Positions 44,306-54,200 of a stretch of 64,000 bases of DNA are shown here, piece by piece. Below the pieces are notes generated by a model. It saw only the letters and a list, made by a program, of their open reading frames with translations. It ran no database searches and was not told the DNA's origin. The translations under genes and the position numbers were made by a program. Origin of the DNA: Rhodohalobacter halophilus (GTDB lineage Bacteria > Bacteroidota > Rhodothermia > Balneolales > Balneolaceae). The stretch covers positions 1-64,000 of the forward strand of contig NZ_MDWE01000024.1 in assembly GCF_001715195.1 (NCBI RefSeq), in the 5' to 3' direction. Every line of letters starts with the position of its first letter. Positions within the stretch are counted from its first letter, which is position 1.

Positions 44306-46213
44306 TTAAAAAGTTGAGTCGAGATCGTCGTCTTCAGAAATAGGATCAATAATTAAGAATCCGAACCGAAGTAGCAGACGTTCCGCGCCGGTGAGCTGTA
44401 AGAACTCATCAATAACGGCGGAAGCCAATTCGGGTTCATCGGTTATGAGTCCTGAAATTCGTTTTTCAAGCATAGAAACCATATTTCCTGCGCTGTTTAC
44501 CGTCCAGGCATATACCTGCTGATCGCGGTTCGTATAGTTTTGCACCATTTGTGAAGTTACACTTTGCTGGCTTATTGCTAAAAAGTCCATCGGGACCCGG
44601 CTGAGATCTCCGGCTGTTACGGCAGATACATAACCGACCGGGATGTCGGGGGCAATTCTGCGGACCTGACGAACCGCCTCCGCTGAGAGCGACATGAGGA
44701 GTACCTGGTTTTCCATTTCAAGTTCTCGAATGTGCCGAATGGTCTCTTCCGCAAGATCTTCTCTAAAGCCATAATATTTCAGCTCAATCATCAACCCAAG
44801 CCGTCCTTTTGCCTGAAGCATATATTCCCTCAAGGTTGGTACAACCAGAAGGGAGTCGGCAAACTCTTTTTCTGTACGGAGACGTATATTTTGAACATCA
44901 GAATAGGGGGTGTTGGCGATCCGGGCGGTTCTGCCGGCCACTCTCATGAAATCTGCATCGTGAACTACAATGGCGGTTCCGTCGGATGTAAGCTGAACAT
45001 CAATTTCTGCATAGTCGGCATTTGCAGCAATGGACTCTTCAAGACCGGCAAGGCTGTTTTCGGGTGCCCCGCCTGCAATGGCCCGATGGGCAATAACCTC
45101 AGGATTGTAATGATCTGTGGGCGGCCCATAAGTCATAAACACGCTGGCGCTGATGCTGCCTGCAACCATAATGAAAAGAGCCGGAGCCAGATATTTTGGC
45201 GAAGAAAATTTTCGCAGAGTTTTTACTGTCTTTTGTGTCAGCTTAATGATGCCCGGCGCCTCTACAGAGTAGGTTCCCCGAATATAGATGAAGTAAAATT
45301 TGGTGATGATGGTTGAAATAAGCGAAAAACCGATAAATGATATAATGGCAGAAATAGTAAATGAAAGGATTAGGTAGAGCCCGGCTGATGCAGCTATCAA
45401 TCTCAGGGATTCTCCAGTTTCTACCAGCCAATGACTGAATTTGCTAAACCCATATAGGAGGGTGGCATCCACGGTAAGACGGATGAATATCCAAAATAAA
45501 ATCGCTGTGCTCACCGATTTTATAAAAACAAGCATTTTATTGAAGGGCAATGACCATGACTCTTTAAGCGCCTCTTTCAAAGATCGGCGGCCATCGAGAT
45601 ATGAGGGGAGTGCCGGCAGTGAAAATCCGATCAGAATGAGGAGTCCAATGCCCCAGAAAAGTGTCAAAATTCCACTGTAAATAAGTGCAGAATACCACTC
45701 AGGAGGAGTTATGGTAAGATAGTAATTGATGTCATACTCTGTGAGATAGCGTTGATAAATTATCCAAATGCCAACCAGAAATGGAGTGAGCGCAGTGATG
45801 GAGAGCCCGATCGTGATTGCGCACAATTTTATGAGAATGTGAATACGCTGGGCTATGTGGACGGCTATGGTTGTAACCGAAACTCTTTCGCGCCGCAAAT
45901 CGTCTGTAATAATCTGAAACAGGCCGGCGTATCGGATGGTCACCCCGGTTAAAGTGATCAACAGAATGGAGAAGAGGTATAAAAATCCGCCCGGAGTGAG
46001 GATCCACTGAATTAATTCGTCATTACCGACCGGCAATCGATCACCCCGAAAAACTCCCCAGTGGATCATGGCAATAAAAACCGGAGCCAGGATGGCTGTA
46101 AAAAGGGCATAAACGGTCAGAGTCCAGCCGGCCATGGGTTTCCAAAGCATCACCAGTGTGCGCCACGAGCTTCGGAATGTGTTTGTAAAAAACAGTCGGG
46201 TAAATCGGTTCAT
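44306..46213 (-). CDS. glycerophosphodiester phosphodiesterase with N-terminal membrane domain
   Basis: 635 residues. The first about 360 contain some eight membrane helices of the GDPD-associated membrane domain. The last about 230 form a GDPD TIM barrel: VIAHRAIAGGAPENS with the catalytic HR, YAEIDVQLTSDG with the metal-binding E-x-D, and IVVHDADFMRVAG with the second His. It should cleave glycerophosphodiesters, from phospholipid turnover or uptake, at the outer face of the inner membrane. The C-terminal tail (about 40 residues) is acidic. It is probably transcribed with the SMP-30-like gene. Confidence 0.92.
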   Translation of the reverse strand: MNRFTRLFFTNTFRSSWRTLVMLWKPMAGWTLTVYALFTAILAPVFIAMIHWGVFRGDRLPVGNDELIQWILTPGGFLYLFSILLITLTGVTIRYAGLFQIITDDLRRERVSVTTIAVHIAQRIHILIKLCAITIGLSITALTPFLVGIWIIYQRYLTEYDINYYLTITPPEWYSALIYSGILTLFWGIGLLILIGFSLPALPSYLDGRRSLKEALKESWSLPFNKMLVFIKSVSTAILFWIFIRLTVDATLLYGFSKFSHWLVETGESLRLIAASAGLYLILSFTISAIISFIGFSLISTIITKFYFIYIRGTYSVEAPGIIKLTQKTVKTLRKFSSPKYLAPALFIMVAGSISASVFMTYGPPTDHYNPEVIAHRAIAGGAPENSLAGLEESIAANADYAEIDVQLTSDGTAIVVHDADFMRVAGRTARIANTPYSDVQNIRLRTEKEFADSLLVVPTLREYMLQAKGRLGLMIELKYYGFREDLAEETIRHIRELEMENQVLLMSLSAEAVRQVRRIAPDIPVGYVSAVTAGDLSRVPMDFLAISQQSVTSQMVQNYTNRDQQVYAWTVNSAGNMVSMLEKRISGLITDEPELASAVIDEFLQLTGAERLLLRFGFLIIDPISEDDDLDSTF

Positions 46214-46368
46214 ACGTAAGACTAAATGATTCTAACCGCTTGAGTGTTCATTAAATAACATCAATGTTCTTGAAATCTGAAAAAAATGTCTGATTTTAGG
46301 GCGAATAAAAAAACCGGTCACGATTAAATCTATGCCGGAGAAATTAAATTGCCGATGCGAACAGAGTG

Positions 46369-46740
46369 ATGGATAAAAGTTTAAAACGACTAAAGAATAA
46401 AGCGGATGAACTGCATATCGATAAAATAAAGAGACATATCTTTCTATGTGCAGATCAAACGAATCCGAAGTGTTGCATGCACGATGTGGGTTTGAGGTCC
46501 TGGAGTTATTTGAAAATGCGCCTGAGGGAGCTCAACCTTGATGGTGAGGGCGGTGTATTCCGGACAAAAGCGAACTGCCTGAGAATTTGCAAACGCGGGC
46601 CTGTTGCTGTTGTCTACCCCGAAGGAACGTGGTACCACTCCTGTACGCCGGAAGTTCTGGAAAGAATTATTCAGGAGCATTTAATAGGTGGCGAGCCTGT
46701 GCAGGAATATGTAATTACCCAACAACCATTAGAGTTATAA
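46369..46740 (+). CDS. thioredoxin-like [2Fe-2S] ferredoxin
   Basis: 123 residues from ATG 46369; the GTG just before is an alternative. The pattern [14 protein letters not shown] (Cys27, Cys35/36) and [13 protein letters not shown] (Cys70, Cys74), plus [12 protein letters not shown], is that of the shethna-type thioredoxin-fold [2Fe-2S] ferredoxins. Its partners are unknown; the family acts in electron transfer in diverse pathways. The stop codon touches the ATG of the downstream TPR gene. Confidence 0.92.
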   Translation: MDKSLKRLKNKADELHIDKIKRHIFLCADQTNPKCCMHDVGLRSWSYLKMRLRELNLDGEGGVFRTKANCLRICKRGPVAVVYPEGTWYHSCTPEVLERIIQEHLIGGEPVQEYVITQQPLEL

Positions 46741-47507
46741 ATGATGAAATTTTTAATAGCCGGGTTTCTACAACATTTCTGACAATAGGTTTTGTATCAA
46801 CGTCATCAGCTGCAGACCCGGATGAGCTGATCAAGCAGGCCGAAGAACTGTTCGACGAGGGTGATGAGGAGGCCGCCCTGGAGGTATATTTGGAAGTGCT
46901 CGAGGAGGACTCCGAAAACTACAAAGCGTTATGGAATGCAAGCCTGATCTATTCGAGACTTGGCTACCTGATGGATGGTAATGAAGATAAACAGGAGGAG
47001 TACTACGAGCGAGCAATGGAGCTTGCCGAAAAAACCATTGAAGCGCATCCCGATGAGGGTCACGGATACTATGTGATGGCTGTTGCCAAAGGTCGATGGA
47101 GCGAGCTTCAGGACAATGAAACCCGGGTGGAAACTTCACATGAAATTAAAGAGAACATAGAGAAGGCAGCTGAGCGAATTCCGGATTATGCACCGCTGTG
47201 GCATCTCTACGGGGTGTTTCATTCGGATGTTTCCGACATTTCCGGGGCAGAAAAGTTTGCCGCGAATTTGATATCAGAGGGTGTTCCGGACGCCAGCGAA
47301 GAAAAAGCCGAGGAGTATTTGAAAAGGGCGATCGACATGATGCCGGAGAGCATTCTTTTCCGGCTGGATCTGGCCAAGCACTACCTGAAAGTGGATGATG
47401 AAGAGCGTGCAAGAGTGATACTGAAAGAGATTTCTGAGATGGGTGTGGAGCTGCCAAATGAGGGACAGCTCAAGGAAGAGGCCGAAGAGCTATTGGAAGA
47501 TATGTAG
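46741..47507 (+). CDS. exported TPR-repeat protein with a frameshifted signal peptide
   Basis: The natural start, ATG 46741 just after the ferredoxin stop, gives MMKFLIAGF and then runs into TGA at 46780. The downstream frame, one base back, has no start codon but opens with TTFLTIGFVSTSSAADPDE, the second half of a signal peptide. One extra T in the run at 46765-46767 would join the halves into a perfect signal peptide. The mature part, about 230 residues, consists of TPR-like helical repeats (AEELFDEGDEEAALEVYLE, EYLKRAIDMMPESILFRLDLA) similar to the RMD1/regulator-of-microtubule-dynamics type. The reading is either a sequencing error, a recent null mutation or a recoded gene. Confidence 0.7.
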
Positions 47508-47554
47508 TAAAAAACTCCGCGCACCCCGCGCCTCTGCGGTAAAGGCCGTATTTA

Positions 47555-48040
47555 TTAATGCACGATCACATCCGGGCTGTTGCCATCATCTCGATCGTGA
47601 TTTCGATTCTGAAAAAGCCTGATCAGGTTCGAGATTCCATATAGCAGCATAAAAGCAGCGATAAAGTAGGCCACCGAATCGGGGTTCATTAGAATGAGCA
47701 CGGCGATGATAAGGGTTAAAAATCCCATTATGGCAAATTGAAAGCCCATGAGCATGATCAATCCGAAAAACCCGAGAAAAAGGGCAAACGTGTAGGGAAT
47801 CAACTCCGGGAAGATGAAGATCAAAGCGCCCGCAACGATTGGAAATCCGACGATGAAAGCCGGAATCCGAGCGTACATAAACATCAAGCCCAGGGCAACC
47901 AGGTAACCGCCCGCAATCAGGTAGAGAAAATTCGGGTAGATAAGAACAAGCGCCCCGGTTACCAGCGCCAAAAGCGCAGTTAAAACCTGCCGTTCTCTCG
48001 ATTTCTGCGGTGTGGAAGATATTTGAAAGTGAAATTGCAT
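47555..48040 (-). CDS. DUF308/HdeD-like membrane protein
   Basis: 161 residues with about five or six hydrophobic helices in pairs (VLTALLALVTGALVLIYP, IAGGYLVALGLMFMY, FALFLGFFGLIMLMGF, YFIAAFMLLYGISNLIRL). The repeated G-x-x-x-hydrophobic helices and the closing Y-G-I-S-N-L-I-R-L segment fit the DUF308 (HdeD-related) family. These are inner-membrane proteins; HdeD helps acid resistance in E. coli, but no role can be set here. The C-terminus is short and charged. Confidence 0.65.
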   Translation of the reverse strand: MQFHFQISSTPQKSRERQVLTALLALVTGALVLIYPNFLYLIAGGYLVALGLMFMYARIPAFIVGFPIVAGALIFIFPELIPYTFALFLGFFGLIMLMGFQFAIMGFLTLIIAVLILMNPDSVAYFIAAFMLLYGISNLIRLFQNRNHDRDDGNSPDVIVH

Positions 48041-48066
48041 GGGTTGGATGGGTTGGATTGAGGCCC

Positions 48067-48095
48067 CCGTCAGACCGCTTCGCGCGGTCAGACGG
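48067..48095. repeat. small palindromic repeat, copy 1
   Basis: The stem CCGTC-A-GACCGC with GCGGTC-A-GACGG closes a 5-nt loop (ttcgc). It has no T tract and lies outside genes. It is similar to the elements at 48200 and 62876. Confidence 0.6.
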
Positions 48096-48199
48096 ATATA
48101 TAATCAATAAATTTTATTTAAACAATGATCAGGTATTGTCTGCATTGAAAATTCATATCAACAGGATATTTATGTTTACTAACTAGTTATTATAACCAC

Positions 48200-48228
48200 C
48201 CACCAGACCGCGTGTAGCGGTCTGGCGG
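48200..48228. repeat. small palindromic repeat, copy 2
   Basis: The 12-bp stem ccaccagaccgc / gcggtctggcgg, with one mismatch, encloses a 5-nt loop (gtgta). It lies 10 bp beyond the pepP-like stop codon and shares the CAGACCGC/GCGGTCTG core with copy 1. Confidence 0.6.
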
Positions 48229-48238
48229 AAACACACAA

Positions 48239-49573
48239 TTACTTCATCACCTCCTCAATCTCCTTGATCTCCTTCGGCACATCGGTCATATTTTCGTAAC
48301 CGTCTTCGGTGATAATGAGGTTGTCTTCGATGCGGATACCGCCAAAGTCCATCAGTGCTTCTATTTTATCAGCATTCAGGTATTTGGCCTGATCTGCATT
48401 TTCGAGAGCCGGTTTTAGCAGGGCCGGAATGAAGTAAATTCCCGGTTCGATGGTAATTACCATTCCCGGCATCAGTTCGCGGCGCACTCGTAAAAATTTG
48501 ATTCCGGGTCGGTCGATGCGTTCCACCCCTTTGGGATAACCGCCCACGTCGTGAGTGTCGAGGCCGAGGAAGTGGCCGAGCCCGTGTGGAAAGAAGAGAG
48601 CAAAGATGTTGTTCTCCATCATCTCATCAATATCGCCCTTTACAACCCCGATCTCCTTCAATCCATGGAGGATGATTCGGCAGGCTCCCAGGTGCAGGTC
48701 CTCCATCTTTACACCGGGTTTCACATTCTCGATACTCTTGTTCAGGGCATCCAGCACAATCTGATAAATTACTGCCTGGTCGCCCGAAAACCGACCATTT
48801 GCCGGGTAGGTTCGGGTCACGTCCGAAGCATATCCTTCACACTCATAACCGGCATCGATCAGGTAAAAGTCTCCATCGTTAATCTGCTGATTGTTGTCCA
48901 CATAGTGCAGAATGGCGCTGTTGGTCCCGCCGGCGTGAATTCCGGTATAGGCCGGCTGCAGCAGCCCGTGCTTTTTCTGATGGTAGTCGAAGATCGCTTT
49001 TGCCTCATACTCATACATCCCCGGCTTGATCGACTTCATCACCTCAAGGTGCGCGATGTTGTTTACATGTGCAGCCTCTCGCATTCGTGTTAATTCGTAA
49101 TCTGTTTTGATACACCGGCAGTAGGTGATGGCATCCTGAAGGGTATCGGTCTCTACGGTAAAATCGCGGTTCAGATCTTCCACAAACTCGGCCTGTTCCT
49201 CATCCAGGCAGTAGATGACTGATGGTTTTAGTTTTTTCATCACCGATAAAATGTCGTTGGTGTAGTGGAGGTGGTCTGGCTGATACTCCTCCTGAATTTG
49301 ATCCCTGCTCTTAATCTTGCCATGCCAAACGGCAAACTGGGCATCCCGTTTAGGGGCGAACAGATGATACTCACCGCTCTTAATGTCTAAAACCGCATGA
49401 TATTCCGGTTCGTTTACGCCGGTCAGATACCAGAAATTACTCTCCTGGCGGAACGGAAATTCAAAGTCGGTTCCGTAGCGGTACATAATTTCCGCTCCTT
49501 TCAGATAGATCAATCCATCCTGGTTATCATCAAATAGTGAGAGCAGTTTTTCGCGATGCAGTTTTGTGGACAT
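48239..49573 (-). CDS. Xaa-Pro aminopeptidase (M24B)
   Basis: 444 residues. The N-terminal aminopeptidase-P domain (FPFRQESNFWYLTGVNEPEYHAVL) is followed by the pita-bread M24 domain with the dimetal ligands: two Asp in LIDAGYECEGYASDVTRTYP, His in FFPHGLGHFLGLDTHDVGG, Glu in TIEPGIYF and Glu in GGIRIEDNLII. It removes N-terminal residues in front of proline. There is no signal peptide, so it acts in the cytoplasm. It matches PepP in length and order; the symbol is left empty because Bacteroidota carry several paralogues. Confidence 0.93.
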   Translation of the reverse strand: MSTKLHREKLLSLFDDNQDGLIYLKGAEIMYRYGTDFEFPFRQESNFWYLTGVNEPEYHAVLDIKSGEYHLFAPKRDAQFAVWHGKIKSRDQIQEEYQPDHLHYTNDILSVMKKLKPSVIYCLDEEQAEFVEDLNRDFTVETDTLQDAITYCRCIKTDYELTRMREAAHVNNIAHLEVMKSIKPGMYEYEAKAIFDYHQKKHGLLQPAYTGIHAGGTNSAILHYVDNNQQINDGDFYLIDAGYECEGYASDVTRTYPANGRFSGDQAVIYQIVLDALNKSIENVKPGVKMEDLHLGACRIILHGLKEIGVVKGDIDEMMENNIFALFFPHGLGHFLGLDTHDVGGYPKGVERIDRPGIKFLRVRRELMPGMVITIEPGIYFIPALLKPALENADQAKYLNADKIEALMDFGGIRIEDNLIITEDGYENMTDVPKEIKEIEEVMK

Positions 49574-49641
49574 GGTTGTATGAGTCAGGTTAACGTTTTT
49601 TGAGTGATGAATTCTTTCTCTAAATGTACAGTTTCGGCATA

Positions 49642-50580
49642 TTAAACGAAAAACCTCATCAGGTAGTGGGGCAGCTGTTCGATTACCTTTGGGCTGAATC
49701 CATGTTTAAATAGCGGCAGATGTTGGGCGGCGTCCAGTGTACGATGATTACCATTCATGAGAAGTTCTGCGGAGTCAGCCTGTTGGTCTGAAAGTTTTCC
49801 GAGGTTAACAGATAGAATTCCACGGTTTCTCCCCTTGTCATTTAAAATTGCCGTGAGGTGTGAGCTGCCGGATTCAGTACCCATAAAAGAGATGGCCAGC
49901 TTTTGATCACGGTCAACAACCGGAACACGATAGTATTGATTCAGTCTGAAATCTAAAAACAAGCCCGGGAAGTCCAGATAATTAACGGGCCAGTCAATCT
50001 CCTCACTCCAGAAGTGTGTGATTGATTGTTGAAGAATGTTTTTTGGGTCTCCGGCAAAACGACCGGCACAAAATCCCCGATGCTCCCAATAGGTAATATC
50101 CCGGTTTAGCTCCTGGAGCGGTGTTGTAATCTCAAGCGGAAAGTCAGGATTGTCATGCGATTCGATCGCTTTTACAGAGCCGTTCTCAACCCGATACCAA
50201 AAATCGCTGACGCCGTTCGTCAGGCAGATATACGAGGCTCCAATGGCCTGATTGTAACGGGCGGTCTGTTCTGCAACGGTACTGTTTAGTTTTACAGATT
50301 CTGCCTTGCACTCAATCAGAATGTTGGGTTTCATTGCCTTGTTGTAGAGAATCAAATCAGCACGCAGGGCATTCTCTTCCTGAGGAAGCTTAACCGGCGC
50401 TTCAAACCCTATTCGGGATTTAGGCCAATCGGTTTGAAGCAGTAGAAACTCCACCCATTTGAGCCTGACGCGCTCCTCCGGCCTGATTTTAAAACGTTTT
50501 TTCAGAACAGGGTTAAAGAGCTGTTTTTTATCGCCGGCGGACCGGATGATGGGGAAGTGATTTTTTGAGAAACTGATCAT
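49642..50580 (-). CDS. HsdR_N-like PD-(D/E)xK domain protein
   Basis: 312 residues. Residues about 30-150 match the type I restriction HsdR N-terminal nuclease-like domain: the helix RVRLKWVEFLLLQTDWP, then RADLILYN and ILIECKAES, which supply the D and E-x-K of the PD-(D/E)xK core, followed by the QTARYNQAIGASYICLTNG motif. The helicase and specificity subunits are absent, so it is not a restriction system. Stand-alone proteins of this kind are frequent in Bacteroidota; their function is not established. The C-terminal half has no recognised domain. Confidence 0.85.
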   Translation of the reverse strand: MISFSKNHFPIIRSAGDKKQLFNPVLKKRFKIRPEERVRLKWVEFLLLQTDWPKSRIGFEAPVKLPQEENALRADLILYNKAMKPNILIECKAESVKLNSTVAEQTARYNQAIGASYICLTNGVSDFWYRVENGSVKAIESHDNPDFPLEITTPLQELNRDITYWEHRGFCAGRFAGDPKNILQQSITHFWSEEIDWPVNYLDFPGLFLDFRLNQYYRVPVVDRDQKLAISFMGTESGSSHLTAILNDKGRNRGILSVNLGKLSDQQADSAELLMNGNHRTLDAAQHLPLFKHGFSPKVIEQLPHYLMRFFV

Positions 50581-50650
50581 GACTAAAAATAATAAAGAAT
50601 AGTCGTTAAAAAGATTTGTAATTAAAGATTGAATGTGTGAGCTTATGTGT

Positions 50651-50716
50651 ATGAAATTTTACGGAAATATCTTACTCATGCATACTCGTCGCCGTCGCTG
50701 CCTTTTGGGCATGTGA
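50651..50716 (+). CDS. possible Arg-rich leader peptide (21 aa)
   Basis: A 21-codon frame with four successive Arg codons and a Cys (HTRRRRCLLGM at its end). It lies 33 bp before an intrinsic terminator (50749-50788), and no other plus-strand gene lies between 50581 and that terminator. The layout is that of an attenuator leader, but the next gene is susC, 486 bp away, which has no link to arginine or cysteine. A TTG-N22-TAGATTTG promoter-like element ending at 50737 overlaps it, so the transcript start may lie after this frame and the frame may be chance. Confidence 0.3.
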   Translation: MKFYGNILLMHTRRRRCLLGM

Positions 50717-50748
50717 CATAGGTGTGTTATAGATTTGACCATTTTCAC

Positions 50749-50788
50749 AAGCCCGTCTGAACGTAATGTTGAGATGGGCTTTTTTTGT
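50749..50788 (+). terminator. intrinsic terminator without an upstream gene
   Basis: The 10-bp stem aagcccgtct / agatgggctt (one G-T pair) is followed by nine T. It faces plus; the gene before it is on the minus strand. Confidence 0.75.
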
Positions 50789-51201
50789 TTGTGGGAGTGT
50801 AGAATCTATTTATAAAGCAGGTTGTCTTGAATGTTTTGGCCTAATCAGAGCATTCAATGTGTGAATTCTTAATTTCATGATACTTCTGCAAGTCCATGGA
50901 AAACAGTTGTTAGTTACAGGGATCTTTGCGGAATTTTAATCAAAAGCGGGTTAAGATCGCAGTATAGATTGATTTTAGGCTGAAGTCATGCTATGTAAGG
51001 CAATGCTATTTTGAGTTGGGTATTATCGTGATTTTTAAATTGTTCTCAATCTTTATGCTCGTAAACTGAAGTAAAAAGTGTTTGCTCAAAATGGGTGAAT
51101 TGAGAATGAACCATTGACAATAAGGTGTGTTTGGGTGGCTCAATCTTGCCAAAACTCAAGTAATCTTATCTAAACCAAAACCGAAAAATAAAGAGGCTTA
51201 T
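50789..51201 (+). other. long untranslated region upstream of susC
   Basis: 413 bp without a supported gene. A GTG at 51127 opens the susC frame 25 codons early, but those residues carry no feature and the signal peptide starts at 51202. The region presumably holds the susC promoter; I found no clean TTG/TAnnTTTG pair in it. Confidence 0.5.
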
Positions 51202-54200
51202 ATGCTTAAAAGGATACTTTCTATGATTGGCTCGGCTTTGTTTGTGGCTGTTTTCAGCTCGGCAGCCGTTGCGCAATATACAGTTGAAGGTACGGTATCT
51301 GACCAGAGTGACGGTTCCCCGCTGCCGGGTGCAACCGTTATGCTTGTCGATACGAATTACGGTGCAGCAACAGATGCTGACGGATATTTTGAGTTTACAA
51401 ATGTTCCGGAGGGGAATTATCAAATTCGGGTTACGTATGTAGGGTACACTACTTTAAATAGACAAATAAGTGTTAATAATAATTTGAATTTGACTTTAGA
51501 GATGACTTCAGACCAACAATTACTATCAGAGGTAGTTGTTGTTGGTTATGGTGTGCAAACCAGAAGTGATTTGACCGGTTCTGTTTCAAGTATAAACTCT
51601 GAAGAAATAGCAAACCAACCAGTTGCAAGTTTGGATGCCGCTTTGCAAGGAAGGTCTTCAGGTGTTTTTGTAAGTAGTCCATCTGGTACCCCCGGAGCTG
51701 GGATGACGATGAATATACGTGGTCAAACCTCCTTATCTGCGAGCAGTGAACCTCTTTATGTAATAGATGGCGTACCAATTATTTCTGAGGATTTATCGGG
51801 ATTGTTCTCAGGCGGTCAGGCTACGAACTCGCTTGCTGATCTTAATCCAAACGACATTGAATCAATTGAAATATTGAAAGATGCTTCGGCTACGGCGATT
51901 TATGGATCACGTGGCGCAAATGGAGTTGTACTTATTACAACTAAAAGAGGTGTGAGTGGTCAGTCAAGAATTGGATTTAATATGTACACCGGCTTTCAGA
52001 GTATAACTAATGAAATTGATATGCACAGTTCGCAGGAATTCCTAGAGTTAATGAACGATGCTGCTAGGCAAGACAACCGAGATCTTGGTACCAACTACTC
52101 CGATACTCATGTATCAGATATTTGGGGTTATGATCCAAATGATCCTAATTTACAAAATACTCGATGGTATGATGAAATTTTTAGAACAGCTCCGATAAAT
52201 AATTATGAATTGACGGCTTCAGGAGGAACAGACAATGCCAGATATTTTACATCTTTCTCATATTTTGATCAAGAAGGAGTTCAGCTTGGAACCGGATTCG
52301 AAAGAGTTAGTGGGCGCATAAACCTTGATGCCAAAGTTACAGATTGGCTAGATTTTGGAACCAATATCACGGTAAACAGAACTATACAAAACCGAACTAT
52401 TAATGATAATTCACTTTATGGAGTGGTTATTAATGCACTTGCTGGTGATCCATTAATGCCTGTGTACGAAGATGATGGTTCATACGCAGACCCATTCAAT
52501 TACTTCGGTTGGTGGATGCTCGATAATCCGGTTTTAATTGCAAATGAGTACTCTCGCTTTACAAATACGGTTAGAGGAATCGGTACGGTATTTGGTGAAG
52601 CGAGCTTGGCAGAAGGCCTCTCGTTGAGAACTTCACTCTCAATAGATTATACGAACCTTGAAGATGAAGCATATACTCCTATTATTTCAAGAGAATCGGC
52701 AAATGCTCAAAGAAATGGATTCGGTAACTATGGAACAACACAAGATTTTACATGGTTAATCGAGAACTATCTCTCTTATGTGAATACATTTGCAGACCAG
52801 CACAATGTAAACGCTGTAGTTGGTACTTCGTTTCAGGCTTCTAACAGGGAGTTTTCCTCAATCAATGCTCAAGGGTTTCCAAGTGATCAGTTCACTAAAC
52901 TTTCAGTAGCTGCCCAGGTAACCTCAGCGTCAACTTCCGGTTCAAGCTGGGGACTTGCTTCCTATTTCTTTAGAGGTAATTACTCATTTGATAACCGTTA
53001 CCTGTTCACAACTACCGGCCGGGTTGATGGCTCATCACGGTTTGGTGATAACTTCAGATATGGATTTTTTCCTTCAGCATCTGTGGCGTGGCGAATGACG
53101 AATGAATACTTCATGGAAAACCAAGACCTATTCTCCGAACTGAAGCCAAGAGTAAGTTACGGTATCACGGGTAACCAGGAAGGAATTGGAAACTTCGCCT
53201 CGCGAGGCCTGTTTGGAGTATCAGACTATCGTGCAACCCCAACACTTGTACCAACGCAATTAAGTAATGCCAACCTGACTTGGGAAAGTACTCGTCAATT
53301 AGACGTTGGTGTTGACGTGGGAATGTTTGAAGACAGGTTAACTTTCAGTGCTGATTATTTCATAAAGACCACTGAGGATCTGTTATTAAACAGGCTGGTT
53401 CCAGGTATTTCAGGCTTTTCAAGTGTAACCGATAACATCGGTAAAGTTGAGAATAAAGGGTTTGAATTTGATGTGCGCGGTGTCGTTCTATCACGTAGAG
53501 ACTTCTCATGGAGTTCAAGTTTCAACATTTCGTTTATTCGAAATACAGTTCTTGAGCTTGAGGTAAACAATCAGGTTCTGAACGATTCACACATTCTTTC
53601 AGAAGGTCAGCCTATCGGAACATTCCATTTAATCGATCACAGGGGTGTTGATCCACAAACAGGTAATATGCTTTGGATTGATGAAAACGAAGACGGAGTA
53701 ATTGACTCCGGTGACAGAAGAACTGTTGGAAATGCACAGCCTGACTTTTTTGGAGGATGGAGCAACTCATTTGCTTATAAAGGTTTTGATCTAAATATGC
53801 TTTTTCAGTTTACATATGGAAATGAAATATTTAACCACAGTAGAGCTTCTTATGAAAACCTAGGTTGGGATCGCCTTGAAATTCCAGCAATTTTCCCTTT
53901 ACCAGATGGTAATAACCATCGGCTTGCAGACAAAAGATGGATGGAGCCGGGTGATCAAACCGATATACCAAGAGCCTCATTGACGAATATTAACTGGAGG
54001 GAATATTCTTCTAGATGGTTAGAGGATGGATCTTATTTGAGATTAAAGACTGTGACTCTAGGGTATAATTTTTCACCAAACTTTACCGACAGAATTGGTA
54101 TGAGAATGTTTAGAGTGTACATGCAGGCGCAAAACCTGTTAACATTTACAAATTATACAGGTCTCGATCCGGAAGTAAACCAAAATGCCAGAAACCCGCT

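Noticed and set aside
46587-46740. N-terminal extension of the TPR protein into the ferredoxin gene
   Set aside because: The extension reads the ferredoxin gene in another frame and gives a Cys-rich nonsense sequence; the frameshift at 46765 explains the missing start better.
47515-47545. GC-rich hairpin (ccgcgcaccccgcgcctctgcgg) between two convergent genes
   Set aside because: It could be a terminator, but the T/A tracts are weak. It also resembles a phrase dispersed in many genomes, so it is left unassigned.
49642-50580. Restriction-modification system
   Set aside because: Only an HsdR_N-like domain is present; helicase, specificity and methylase subunits are absent from the neighbourhood.
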